Assembly: GCA_028564925.1 (NCBI GenBank)
Contig: CM053028.1
Span: 629,448,995 to 629,512,994, forward strand
From: Lithobates sylvaticus
Taxonomy: Eukaryota; Chordata; Amphibia; Anura; Ranidae
DNA: 64,000 nt
Reading direction: 5' to 3'
Positions 1 to 9,690 of the stretch are shown piece after piece. A program made the position numbers and the translations under genes. Within the stretch, counting starts at the first letter, position 1, and every line of letters begins with the position of its first letter. The notes under the pieces are model-generated. The model saw only the letters and a program-made list of their open reading frames with translations, was not told where the DNA came from and ran no database searches.

Positions 1-119
1 CTGAGGACACTGATGTAAGGGGAGCCCTCTGGGGACCCTGACGTAAGGGGAGGCTTTCTAGGGGCCCTGACGTAAGGGGAGGCTCTCTGAGGACCCTAAT
101 GTAAGGAGGGAGGCTCTCT
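1..119. repeat. Minisatellite, four units of about 30 bp
   Basis: Four head-to-tail units of 29-31 bp are visible, beginning near 1, 31, 60 and 89. Each carries the core ccctgacgtaagggg or a one- or two-base variant and ends in gctctct or gctttct. The array may extend left of the window. It is ordinary tandem satellite DNA of a vertebrate genome; no function is inferred. Confidence 0.75.
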
Positions 120-819
120 GGGCACCTATGCTCACGGCATCATGGGTCAGGTAGAGGGCCCCTTAGCAGAATTTTGCTTAGGGCCCCAGGGAGGTCAGGA
201 TCGGCACTGCTTGTACGATCTCAGCTATGAACGCTTTCTGGACGCATCACAAACGCGTTAGAAAACACCACAGTCATTTGTGAGGCATTTGTGGCGTGTT
301 TGCAGTGCGTTTACATAGAGGCGTTTGGGAAGCGGTAACGGTAGCCAAACAACAGATGACGGATGATTTGTGGTGCGATGTGATGTCATCGCTCGCTGCT
401 ACGCACACCATTGTGATAGGTTGCTCGGAATACCCGTATAAACGTCTGCTTTTGGCGCCAATGTAAACTTGTCCTAAATAGATGTGATTTCTTTCTGTTT
501 TAATGGCTCTTTTCATCTACAAGAGGGAATACAATACTAGTGAGGCTAACAATAAAAAGACTGTGCGTCGGGAGCGCGCATGTCTCCTCAGCAGGCGCAC
601 TGGGGTTGTGAATAGACACGGGAGCGCGCCTACAGACACATCGCTTCAAGAGGCGGCGTGTGGAGGGGCGTGGCATTTACGCTATCCGGACTGGCGTAGC
701 TAGGCGGCTTTTCCAATAAGTAACGCGGAAAGAGATCGGTAGGCGGGGCGCTATCAGCTGAACTGTTTTATCTAGCCGGGCTACCGTAGTAGAAGGCAGA
801 AAGCCATGTGAGCTTGCAG
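120..819. other. Non-coding host DNA, no gene seen
   Basis: Mixed-composition DNA with only short open frames on either strand. Words such as gcgttt and cgtgtttgc recur between 230 and 330, which suggests decayed interspersed repeat, but I could not define an element boundary. Nothing here supports a coding exon. Confidence 0.5.
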
Positions 820-1879
820 CCGGTGCAGTGCCATAGAATGAGATTTGCCATAGAATGAGATGCTCCGCCTCCGTCACATCCTATTGGCTCACAATCAGTC
901 TCACTTTGGCTATCATAGGGAGAGGATCTCCTCCCTGTGATAGCTGGACCTGCACGGAGCTCTATAGGAGCTAAATAGGCGATTTGAGTTGTGGTTTTAA
1001 GGGATGGCTCAAAGTGCTGAGTGACACTTGCAAAGCACGGAAAATGTTTTGTGCCGGTTGTATCTTTATCACCGTCACCCCCATGCAGCAGCAGCAGCAG
1101 CTGAGGAATCTGCAGGAGGATTCCAAGCTGGAGCTTCTCTGCATTCAGTCTATTGAAAAGGCAGAAGATCTTTACTACATTCCGCCGCTGCCATTCGCTC
1201 TCATTGTCCTAGACGGGGGGAGATTCTGAGCAGCTGGCCGAGCCATTAACTCCTGCACACTGCTAGCGAGAGAGCGGCTTTTTAATTCTTGAACCTGTAA
1301 ATGCTGGAGCGTCCAGCTAGGAGACTTCCCCTGGATGGGCACCGCAATGCTCTGACTTCTACTCTACTTACAAAGCCCCGTGCAGAATGAATGGTGAACG
1401 GGTGGGGGTGGTTTTTCCTGTGAACAGTCTTATTTAGCAGTGAATATATAATGGGATGTGAAGCGTTTAAGCAGAAAGCAGGCTTTGCAGATGACTTTGT
1501 ACCTTCCTCTCTCTCTGTCTGGTGATTGTTATCACTGGACACCCTGGCACCTGGGGCTGTAACGTGCCCGTCGTCCACAGGTCCTTTCACATGGGACTGC
1601 TTGCCCAGTTCTGCAGATATGATTGGTGTGTGCCCCCCCCCCCCCCCCCCCCCTCCTCCTTCCTATGTGCCCTGCACTGAACTTCTACCTCCAGTGACAG
1701 AGATGAGCCATCCACCGGGCTGGACCGGGACACGGAGAGCTCCGTGCAGGTCCAGCTATCACAGGGAGGAGATCCTCTCCCTATGATAGCCAAAGTGAGA
1801 CTGATTGTGAGCCAATAGGATGTGATGGAGGCGGAGCATCTCATTCTATGGCAAATCTCATTCTATGGCACTGCACCGG
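820..1879. mobile_element. Non-autonomous DNA element with 144-bp terminal inverted repeats
   Basis: Positions 820-963 and 1736-1879 are near-perfect reverse complements: about 144 bp with one clear mismatch in the stretch I compared, tcc against tcg near the middle. The outermost matching bases are ccggtgcagtgcc on the left and its complement on the right. The interior of about 770 bp has a short CAG run near 1085 and a 21-base C run at 1633-1653, and no transposase. The layout fits a MITE-like or foldback DNA transposon; an inverted local duplication is the alternative. I see no target-site duplication immediately outside either end, so the family is unassigned. The near identity of the arms suggests recent activity or gene conversion. 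Confidence 0.65.
1633..1653 (+). repeat. C homopolymer, 21 bases
   Basis: An uninterrupted run of 21 C followed by tcctcct. It creates an artificial poly-proline frame on the plus strand and poly-glycine on the minus strand. The length may be inflated by the sequencing method, as G and C homopolymers are elsewhere in this window. Confidence 0.8.
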
Positions 1880-2065
1880 TGTTCTATCACCAAGTGTCCG
1901 GCTGTCACTAGGTGTCCGAAGTCTCCTGCGCATGCGCAGGCGCCGTTCATCCTCGGCAATTTTCGGAATATGGGCGTTCTGTGTACTGCGCAGGCGCCGT
2001 TCATCCTCGGCGCAGTACACCTCGGACACTTGGTGATGGGGGACGGATAATGATACAACACCGGT
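1876..2065. repeat. Nested foldback repeat of about 190 bp
   Basis: Outer arms accggtgttctatca (1876-1890) and tgatacaacaccggt (2051-2065) are complementary with one mismatch. Inside them atcaccaagtgtccg (1886-1900) pairs perfectly with 2023-2037, and gtgtactgcg (1981-1990) pairs with cgcagtacac (2011-2020). A GC-rich direct repeat containing caggcgccgttcatcctcgg occurs at about 1935-1958 and 1988-2011. The left arm starts at the right end of the preceding inverted-repeat element. This looks like a small foldback element or a composite of older ones; no coding potential. Confidence 0.6.
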
Positions 2066-2286
2066 CTACCAACAACGGTCACTTCCTACACTCCCTCCCA
2101 TGGCATCCTGCAAGAACTAGAGTACTGGGCCAATCACCCGGAGGGGGCGTGTCTATGAGCTCCGTTGTACGTCGTATGGTCACAGGAAAGCTGCACGCCG
2201 GATATTTACGGCCGTGTCCTAGGAAACGGGGGCGTGTCTACAGTGTAGCTCTGGTTGTGTTGCAGGAAGTCTGGTGTATCAGCAGG
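2041..2286 (+). promoter_or_regulatory. Candidate CpG-rich promoter and first exon with splice donor
   Basis: The segment is rich in CpG compared with the rest of the left flank. It holds a ccaatcacc box near 2130 and two copies of ggggcgtgtcta (near 2147 and 2229), and then a strong donor consensus, cag|gtgagt, with the GT at 2286-2287. A non-coding or short 5' exon ending at 2285 is possible. No start codon with a long frame and no TATA box are evident, and the nested repeat just upstream also contributes CpG. This is an inference from composition and one splice motif only. Confidence 0.25.
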
Positions 2287-2462
2287 TGAGTCCCCTGTGT
2301 GTCTGCATTTTTTTGTGGTATCGTTGTATTGTGACCCCCCTGTGTACAGTGAGCCCCGAGCGTGTGTATGGGGGAGAGATCTGCTCCTTGTCCTCATACC
2401 CCGCCGGCCTCAGATAGGTGACGATGTCCCGACACAGGAATGATACACATTCTGTATAATGA

Positions 2463-2532
2463 CCATCAATCAATTATATGCCATGAATTTCATACGATCA
2501 ACCAATCAATTATATGCCATGAATTCTATACG
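2463..2532. repeat. Tandem duplication of a 35-bp AT-rich unit
   Basis: The unit atcaatcaattatatgccat with its following bases gaatttcatacg occurs at about 2463-2496 and again at 2497-2532 with a few substitutions, followed by a partial third start (atcaatcagcac). It is a short tandem repeat in otherwise unremarkable host DNA. Confidence 0.65.
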
Positions 2533-2730
2533 ATCAATCAGCACATTATTTCTACAAATCCTGCATGGTGTCAGGAAGAAGTGCACCATAGTACGTGTTC
2601 GTTGTTGTTGGAGGGGTTTCCATGGCAACCATGGGAGGGCATTGTATTGTATTGTGTTGCTGGGGCAAGGAAGGTGTTGTAACACTTGCTAACCTTTTAC
2701 TGCCCTTTAATGGGTTCTGGATGCCAGGAA

Positions 2731-2975
2731 TTTAAAGCAGAACTTCACCCATTGCGTTTTGTTCCCTCCCTGTCCCTGCTCCGCGCCTCCACCTTGCAAG
2801 GTCCAGCGTGTGTGTAGATGCAATGCTGTTTTCTGGGACCATGTGCATGCATGCCACCATTCCTAATGCATAGTATGGGCACTGTAACTGTCCACATTTT
2901 TTTTATTTTTGTAAGCGGAAGAACAATAAAAAAAAAAAAAAAATGTTGCTACGGGGAGTTGAGTTCTGCTTTAGG
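2731..2975. mobile_element. Short MITE-like element
   Basis: taaagcagaac at 2733-2743 is the exact complement of gttctgcttta at 2963-2973, with weaker pairing further inward. The element is about 245 bp and contains a T-rich stretch, a 16-base A run (2928-2943) and no frame of note. Ends of this type (taaagc..aact) resemble small non-autonomous DNA elements that I associate with ranid frog genomes; that assignment is from memory and was not searched. An aggaatt/ggttcat flank shows no clear target duplication. Confidence 0.5.
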
Positions 2976-3263
2976 TTCATGTGATCACTCATTTGCTGTC
3001 ACATGATTGGGAGCTCCCGATTGAAAACAATGGCCCAGAGATATCAGTGACAGTTCAGTCACGGTGCTGGAATTACACTCTCAGCACAGAACAGTGGAGT
3101 TGGCGAACGCATACACCGTACAAGAGGAGGTCCTTCTATGGCTGAAGAGCAAAGCTGAAGCCAATTCTCATCATCTTTTAATATTTTAGCTTTACAGTCC
3201 GCTAATCCTGTGTGCGACCTGGCGCCATTTGTCTGTAGTCTAAGACGAGCCTGACAAGACTTA
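2976..3263. other. Non-coding host DNA, nothing recognised
   Basis: About 290 bp of mixed sequence between two transposon ends. No long frame, splice pair or repeat structure was seen. Confidence 0.5.
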
Positions 3264-3480
3264 CATTATCTCACAAAAGTGAGTACACCCCTCACATTTT
3301 TGTAAATATTTTATTCTATCTTTTCATGTGACAACACTGAAGAAATTACACTTTGCTACAATGTAAAGTAGTGAGTGTACAGCTGTGTATAACAGTGTAA
3401 ATTTGCAGTCCCCTCAAAATAACTCAACACACAGCCATCAATTATATAAAACGCTGGCAACAAAAGTGAGTACACCACTA
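3264..3480. mobile_element. Tc1-like transposon terminus with IR/DR layout, cut by the gap
   Basis: The block opens after a TA dinucleotide (3262-3263) with cattatctcacaaaagtgag and carries the word caaaagtgagtacacc twice in the same direction, at 3274-3289 and 3461-3476, 187 bp apart. Two direct copies of a transposase-binding site inside a long terminal repeat of about 210 bp is the IR/DR arrangement known from Tc1-like elements of the Sleeping Beauty type. I recognise the sequence as a common Tc1-like terminus of fish and frogs. The rest of the element lies in, or beyond, the N gap; no transposase is present here. Confidence 0.75.
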
Positions 3481-3680
3481 NNNNNNNNNNNNNNNNNNNN
3501 NNNNNNNNNNNNNNNNNNNNNNNNNNNNNNNNNNNNNNNNNNNNNNNNNNNNNNNNNNNNNNNNNNNNNNNNNNNNNNNNNNNNNNNNNNNNNNNNNNNN
3601 NNNNNNNNNNNNNNNNNNNNNNNNNNNNNNNNNNNNNNNNNNNNNNNNNNNNNNNNNNNNNNNNNNNNNNNNNNNNNNNN
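3481..3680. other. Assembly gap of exactly 200 N, host-bacterial junction
   Basis: 200 undetermined bases. Left of it is vertebrate repeat DNA, right of it high-GC bacterial DNA beginning mid-gene. The round size indicates a placeholder set by a scaffolder, so the true distance is unknown. Confidence 0.95.
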
Positions 3681-3767
3681 CCCGAGGCCGCACGTGCGGC
3701 TGCGCCCGCCTGCGCGCCCATTGTTCCCCCGTGGGTAATCCCTGCCCGGTTTCGAGAACGACAAGCC
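3681..3767 (+). other. Partial 3' end of an unidentified upstream gene plus leader
   Basis: 87 bp between the gap and ubiB. One frame reads Ala/Pro-rich and stops near 3740 (gtgggtaatcc), which could be the tail of the preceding gene of a ubiquinone-biosynthesis operon. Too short to identify. Confidence 0.3.
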
Positions 3768-5376
3768 ATGAGCCGGTTTCTTCGCGGGCTGACCATCCTC
3801 TGGGTGGGTGTTTCCGCTACGGACTCGACGAGCTGGTGCTGTCGAGCTTTCGAGCATCCCTGGTGTACGCCGCGCACGCGCGGTGCTCACGCTGGGCCGG
3901 CGGCCTGGGACAAGCCGCGCGGCCAGCGCCTGCGCGAGGCCCTGGAGGAGCTGGGGCCCATCTTCGTGAAGTTCGGCCAGGTGCTGTCCACGCGCAGCGA
4001 CCTGATGCAGCCCGACGTGGCCGAGGAGCTGGCCCGGTTGCAGGACCGCGTGCCGCCCTTCGATTAGCAGATTGCGGTGGACACCATCGAGCGCGCCTTC
4101 CGCGAAGAAGCATGGACCAGAATCTTTACGTGAGCTTTCAGAGCGCGAGCCGGTGGCCAGCGCCTCCATCGCATCCACGGTGCACTTTGCCGTGATCAGC
4201 GACCGACAACGGCGTGCAGCGCCGAACGTGGCCGTCAAGGTGCTGCAGTCCCGGGCCATTGAAGACCCGTGATCGACAAGACCTGGCGCTGATGCACATG
4301 ATGGCGCGCTGGGTCGAGCGCCTGTCGGCCGTCGGCAAGCGCCTCAAGCCCCGCCAGGTCTGTGGGGCGAGTTCGACAACTACCTGCACGATGAGCTTGA
4401 CCTGATCCGCGAAGCCTCCAACGCCGCGCCAGCTGCGCCGCAACATGGAAGGGCTGGACCTGGTGATGATCCCCGAGGTTGTACTGGATTTCTGCCGCAG
4501 CGACGTGATGGTCATGCAGCGCATGACCGGCGTGCCCATCAGCCAGGTCGAGCGCCTGCGCGAAGCCGGCGTGGACATCCCCAAGCTGGCACGCGACGGC
4601 GTGACCTCTTCTTCACCCAGGTCTTTCGCGATGGCTTCTTTCACGCCGACATGCACCCGGGCAACATCAATGGTCAGCCCTGGAGCCCGAGACCTTCGGG
4701 GCTACATCCTCGTCTGGACTTCGGCATCGTCCGGCACGCTGACCCGAGTACGACAAGGTGAACTACCTGGCCGTCTAGAACTGGCCACGGCGTTTTCTTC
4801 CGCCGTGACTACAAGCGAGTGGCCGAGCTGCACATCGAAAGCGGCTGGGTGCCGCCGAGCACGCGCGTGGACGAGCTGGAGGCCGCCATCCGCGCCGTCT
4901 GCGAGCCGTACTTCGACCGTCCGCTGGCCGAGATATTTCGCTGGGCATGGTGCTGATGGCGCCTGTTCCAGACCTCGCGCCGCTTTCAAGTCGAGATCCA
5001 GCCGCAGCTGGTGCTGCTGCAAAAGACGCTGCTCAACATCGAAGGCCTGGCGCGCAAGCTGGACCCCAACGCTGGACCTGTGGAGCACGGCCAAGCCCTT
5101 CCTCGAAAATGGATGCTGGACCAGATGGGCCCGCAACGGCTGTGGCGCGAGCTGCTGGCCGAGGCGCCGCGCTATGCCAAGCTCATTCCGAGCTGCCGCG
5201 CCTGATCCATCGCCGGCTCACGCGCAACTCCGGCGAGCACGACGAACATGCTCAAGGAGCTGCTGCAGCAGCAAAAAGCTCACCCACCGCCTGTTGCAGG
5301 CATCGTCAGCGCCGGCATCGGCTTTGTCATCGCGCTGATCCTGCTGCAACTGGTGGTGCGGCTGCGCTGGTACTGA
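3768..5376 (+). CDS. ubiB: UbiB, ABC1/ADCK-family ubiquinone biosynthesis protein
   Basis: UbiB is an atypical membrane-associated kinase-like protein needed for ubiquinone biosynthesis, probably in extracting or presenting lipid intermediates. The frame starts [13 protein letters not shown]. The family motif region [15 protein letters not shown] follows at about residue 75, AVKVL (the nucleotide-binding lysine strand) at about 150, and HADMHPGN near 290 (read as FHADMHPGN), the catalytic-loop signature. The end is a hydrophobic tail with stop TGA at 5374. The span of about 536 codons fits the usual 520-540. ATG at 3768 follows gacaagcc. Several frame changes interrupt the reading, and one apparent stop lies directly after PPFD. 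Confidence 0.9.
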
Positions 5377-5433
5377 GAACACTGACGGGTTTCCGGACCT
5401 CTCCCTTTCCCACTTTGAAACAGGAGTGCCAGC

Positions 5434-6910
5434 GTGCTGCTCTCTATGGTGATCGCCTACCTGTTCGTGACCATCGCCATCGGCCTGGTGGGCGGCCAGG
5501 CGGGTCAAGAACACGGCCGACTTCGCAATTGCCGGGCGCCATCTGCCCATGTACTTGATCATCACCACCACGTTTGCCCACGTGGTTCGGCTCGGAGATC
5601 GTGCTCGGCGTGCCCGCCAAGTTCATCGAGGGCGGCCTGCGCGGCGTGGTCGAAGACCCGTTCGGCGCGGGCATGTGCCTGATCCTGGTGGGCATGTTCT
5701 TCGCGGGCAAGCTCTTTATACCGCATGGACGCTGCTGACCATCAGCGACTACTACCGCCACCGCTATGGCCGGTCCAACGAGTTCGTCTGCTCGCTGATC
5801 ATCATGCTCAGCTACCTGGGCTGGGTCTCGGCCCAGGTCACGGCCCTGGGGCTGGTGTTCAACCTGCTGTCGGGCGGCACGGTCAGAATTTCCATGGGCA
5901 AGCCATCGGGCGTGGTGTCCATCCTGGCCTACACGCTGTTCGGCGGCATGTGGTCGGTGGCGGTGACGGACTTCCCTGCAGATGATCATCCTGGTCGTCG
6001 GCCTGGTGGTGCTGGCCTGGTTTGCCAGCGACATGGCTGGCGGTGCCGGCAAGGTCATCGACCTGGCCGTGAGCCCGTGATCTGTTCCAGTTCTGGCCCG
6101 AGCCCAGCTGGCATGAAATCCTCTTCTTCTTTGCGCGCGGCCATCACCATGATGCTGGGCTCCATTCCCCAGCAGGAAGATGTTCCCAGCGCGTGATGTC
6201 GGCCCACAGCGAGAAGGCCGCCACGCGCGGAACCGTCATCGGTGGCTCGGCCTATATCTGCTTCGCCTTCGTACCCATGTTCCTCGTGGCCAGCGCGCTG
6301 ATCATCATGCCCGGCGAGACGGCTGAGCTGCTCAAGCAGGAAACCAAAAAAAAAAAACGCAGAAGGTGCTGCCCACCCTGGAATGGACAAGATGCCCTTT
6401 GTCATGCAGGTGCTGTTCTTCGGCGCGCTGCTGTCGGCATCAAGTCCTGTGCCTCGGCCACGGTAGCTGGCGCCCAGCGTGACCTTCACCGAGAACATCA
6501 GGCGCAGTTCCGCACCCCAGGCCAGCGACCGGGAAATGCTGCTGGCCATGCGCATCAGCGTGCTCGTCTTCAGCATCTGCGTGCTGGCCTACTCGATCAA
6601 GATGGAAGGAACGCCCATCTATGAGCTGGTCTCCAGCGCCTACCAGGTGCCGCTGGTCGGCGCCTTCGTGCCGCTGGTCTTCGGGCTGTACTGGAAGCGC
6701 GCCACCACGCAGGGCGCCATTTTGCTGCCGTGGCACTTGGGCATTGGCGTGTGGGTGGCCTTCATGGCCACTCCTGCTTTGCACGAGGCATTCCGCAGCA
6801 ATTGGCGGGAACTGCTGGCTGCAGTGACGGTGATGGTGGCCGGATCACTGGCGCCGCATTGGCTGGCCAATCGCAGCGCAGACATTCTTGAATTCAGGCC
6901 CGAAAGGTAA
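5434..6910 (+). CDS. Sodium:solute symporter family permease
   Basis: An SSF-family integral membrane transporter, driving uptake of an unknown solute with sodium. The GTG start at 5434 (LLSMVIAYLFVTIAIGL) lies 8 bases after caggag and 57 bp after ubiB. Hydrophobic segments follow through the length: LIITTTFA, SLIIMLSYLGWVSAQVTALG, AIGVVSILAYTLFGGMWSVA, FAFVPMFLVASALIIM, VPLVGAFVPLVFGLYWKRA. About 490 codons, within the family range. The run of 11 A near 6347-6357 replaces what should be ordinary codons and is probably an assembly error. The substrate cannot be told from sequence. Confidence 0.85.
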
Positions 6911-6921
6911 GCGCCGCTTCC

Positions 6922-6947
6922 TCATCATTTGCAAAAACAAATGATGA
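6922..6947. terminator. Possible transcription terminator hairpin
   Basis: tcatcatttg (6922-6931) pairs perfectly with caaatgatga (6938-6947) around a six-base loop, 12 bases after the symporter stop. The stem is AT-rich and lacks a T tract, so termination is only a suggestion. Confidence 0.4.
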
Positions 6948-7087
6948 CAATCATCAATAGTTATTAACTATATAGTCAGCAGCTGGGATTGTGGAGGTCC
7001 CGGAATGCTGACTTGGGTGATGTGAAGCACAGGGCCTGACAGTACGGCGGACCTCCGAATAGCAAACGCTTGGGAGGAAGCACCGTC

Positions 7088-9125
7088 ATGAAAACACTCA
7101 AACTGATTGCGAGGGCTCGCCGGCTGAAGCTGCGGCCTGTCGCTGGGTCCGGTTCCGATGGAGTTTGCTTGGAGGCGCCTTGCTTGTGCCAGCCCTGTTG
7201 CGGCCAGGTGGCCAATGGCTGCGCCGAGGATCCCGGTCGCGCCGGTCATTGTCTGGAGCGAGGACTTCGAAAACCCGCAGACACCCCCCATCACCACGGA
7301 GGGGCGGGATCTGCTGGCCATACCAGGGCGCGGACCCTGCGGGGCAGACGTACACCGCCGACCCCCTGTACCGGCATGAGCGCCAACCAGTGCAATGGCA
7401 TAGTGACGTCCGTCAGCCAGGCTCCAGGTCGACGGTGATGATTGCGGCCTGCTCGGACCATGGCAATTGGAACAACCTGCAGCAGATGGCCGAGGTCGCC
7501 GGGCGCTTATCCAGGGGCCAGAGAGCGGCGGCTGCACGCAACAATCACGTCATGGCAATGCTTACAGCGAATGGGACCTTTCCTGCTGGCGCAATTGCCT
7601 TTCGCACCGCCACCAATATTGCACAAAGTGCCAGCAGCAGATTCCTCACGGCCCGTACCGATGTGGTGGCGACCTTCTGCTCGTCGGGATTTGTCGCCCC
7701 CCTGCTGCGTTTGTTCCCTGATCAATGACGCTGGTACGGAGCTGCCCATCTCCACGAACGCGATCAATCCATGCGTGGGTGGACAGTCATTCAATACAAC
7801 ACCTATCGGTATTGGCCGGCACCCAGACCGCTGTGGCCTGACGGTGACTTCTCCGGTAGCACTGCTCATCAGCGGGACCTCTGTCGGGTTTGTTCTGCAC
7901 AACGATCCAGACCAGCTCCATGGGCAACGATTCTTCGATCGACAACGCGCAGATCATCGATGTCACGCCGCAGCTGGACAAGGCTTCTCGCCTGCCAGCA
8001 TTCAACTCGGCCAGGTCTCCCGGCTGACTCATGACCTATCACCAATACGACCGATCTGCTGCGCAAGCGAGGCTGGTCGTTTACCCGACAACCTGCCTGC
8101 AGGACTGGTTGTCGAGGGCAATGCCAGCACCACCTGCCCCGGCGGCGACCGTGCAGGCCGCAGCAGGCCCACAGCACCGTGACCGTGTCCAACGGAGACC
8201 TGGCCCAGGTGCCGCCTTCTGCGAGGTGAGCCTCGACGTGCGCCCGACGCGACAGCAGCTTCACCCATGGCGCTTCCAACCTCAGCCTGATCGGCCTGAA
8301 CCAGCCAGCCAGGCCCGGCCGTGCTTGGCGGTTGCGCCAGCGGCCGACTTGCAGGCCACCTCCATCACGCTTCCCACGACCATGACGGTGGGCGCGCCGG
8401 TCCTCCGGCAGTTTCAGCTGTCACCAATGCCGCCCCAGTGCGGCCACGGCGGCCTCGTGCGTGATCTCCGGCCTGCCCGCCGGGGCGACCACGTCCTGCA
8501 CACCCAGCGTGCCCACGGCCTCGCCATTGGCATCGGGCGGCAGCATCGCCTGCACAGTGCAGTTCACGCCCACCACCAACGGGCACCATTCGCGGCCATT
8601 GGTGACGGCGAGCAGCAGCACGGTGGATCCGGTGGCGGCCAACAACACCAAGGCCCACCCCTTCAAAACCGGGGAGCGGGCCGCACATGCAGGCCACCAG
8701 CGTCACGCTGCCGGCCACCGCCAACGTGGGTGTTCCCGTGAAGGGATCTTTCGTCTGCACGAATGCCGGCCCCAATGCGGCGGCCTTTGCCAATTGCTCC
8801 ATCGCAGGGCTGCCGGCAGGCCGCCAGCACCTCATGCACGGCCTGCGGTTCGACTGGCCACACCGCTGGCCTCGGGTGCCAGCATTTCCTGCACGGTGAG
8901 CTTCACGCCCACCACGCAGGGCTGCCTGACAGCCACCGTGACGGCGGTCAGTGGAACCACGGACCCGGAGCCGGCCAACAATTCGCGGGATCAGGGATTG
9001 GTGGTTACTGCCGCATTGACGCCGGAGCCGGTCCCCTCCACCGGGGTGCCCGCCCTGGTGCTGATGGGCCTTGCCATCATGCTGGCCGGTATGGGGATGC
9101 CCAGCGGCGCCGGGCACGGCGCTGA
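7088..9125 (+). CDS. Secreted DUF11-repeat protein with IPTL/PEP-CTERM-like anchor
   Basis: Long secreted protein of about 680 codons. After MKTLKLIAR comes a hydrophobic signal-like stretch (LLGGALLVPALL). The N-terminal half has conserved words such as WNWNNLQQMAEVAG and SAVFAFCSSG-like text that I cannot assign. From about 8340 two tandem DUF11-like domains are plain: LQATSITLPTTMTVGAPV and, about 340 bp later, MQATSVTLPATANVGVPVKG, each followed by CTNAGPNAA and NNT/NNS endings. The C-terminus VPALVLMGLAIMLAGMGM followed by an Arg-rich tail resembles the IPTL-CTERM/PEP-CTERM sorting tripartite signal (motif, membrane helix, basic cluster). Probably exported and surface-anchored; function unknown. 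RBS gggaggaag precedes ATG 7088. Confidence 0.7.
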
Positions 9126-9181
9126 ACATGGGACGCGGCAGGCGCCCCGGGAGCGGGGCTTGCCGGCACCGCCCTGATGGA

Positions 9182-9208
9182 ATGCCAGTCCCCGCGACTG
9201 GCATTTTT
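9182..9208 (+). terminator. Rho-independent terminator
   Basis: atgccagtc pairs with gactggcat around a short cccgc loop and is followed directly by a T tract (ttttt), about 55 bases after the stop of the DUF11-repeat gene. Confidence 0.8.
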
Positions 9209-9352
9209 GCATTTCGGGGCCATCAGGTACCGACTGATGCATGCGCCTTGCGGCTTTCCGGCCAGGGCCTTTGGGGGCAAGGCAAGCCGCAGTAACGGGC
9301 GGTGCCTATAATCGAAAGTTTGTGCATCTTCTCTCGTATACGCATTAGCGCC

Positions 9353-9672
9353 ATGCCTATTTATGCATACAAGTGTGCTCCTGCGGTCATGCCAAGGACG
9401 TGCTGCGGAAAATCTCGGATGCTCCGCTGACGACCTGCCCGGCCTGGTGGTGCGAGGCCCTTTTCCCAGCAGCTGACGGCTGCCGGCTTCCAGCTCAAGG
9501 GCTCGGGCTGGTACGCGACCGACTTCAAGAACAGCGGCAGCAAGAGCGCCGCCACGCCGGCTCCAGCGGCCGACACCCTGGACTCGGATACATCTGCCGC
9601 ACCTGCGACTTCTGCGCCTGGCGCCTGCTGCGGCCCCCCCGCATCTGCTCCCGCACCTCCACGGGCCATTAA
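9353..9672 (+). CDS. FmdB-family zinc-ribbon protein
   Basis: Small protein of about 106 codons starting MPIYAYKC, the hallmark of the FmdB/CxxC_CxxC_SSSS family, with CGHAKDVLRKISDAPLTTCP providing the paired cysteines of a zinc ribbon. Then comes FQLKGSGWYATDFK, the second conserved family block, and a low-complexity Ala/Pro/Ser tail. It is the first gene of a rightward run fmdB-like, DUF502, aspS that is common in Burkholderiales. Regulatory function is assumed for the family but not proven. One base is lost near the second cysteine pair, so the tail and exact stop (TAA at 9670) are approximate. Confidence 0.85.
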
Positions 9673-9690
9673 TCAAGGCTTGCATTTCTC

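Noticed and set aside
984-1229. Frame with a poly-glutamine run
   Set aside because: Short CAG run in the core of the non-autonomous element; no homologous protein recognised and no splice context.
1526-1786. Frame with a poly-proline tract
   Set aside because: The tract comes from the 21-base C homopolymer and lies inside a transposon-like inverted-repeat element.
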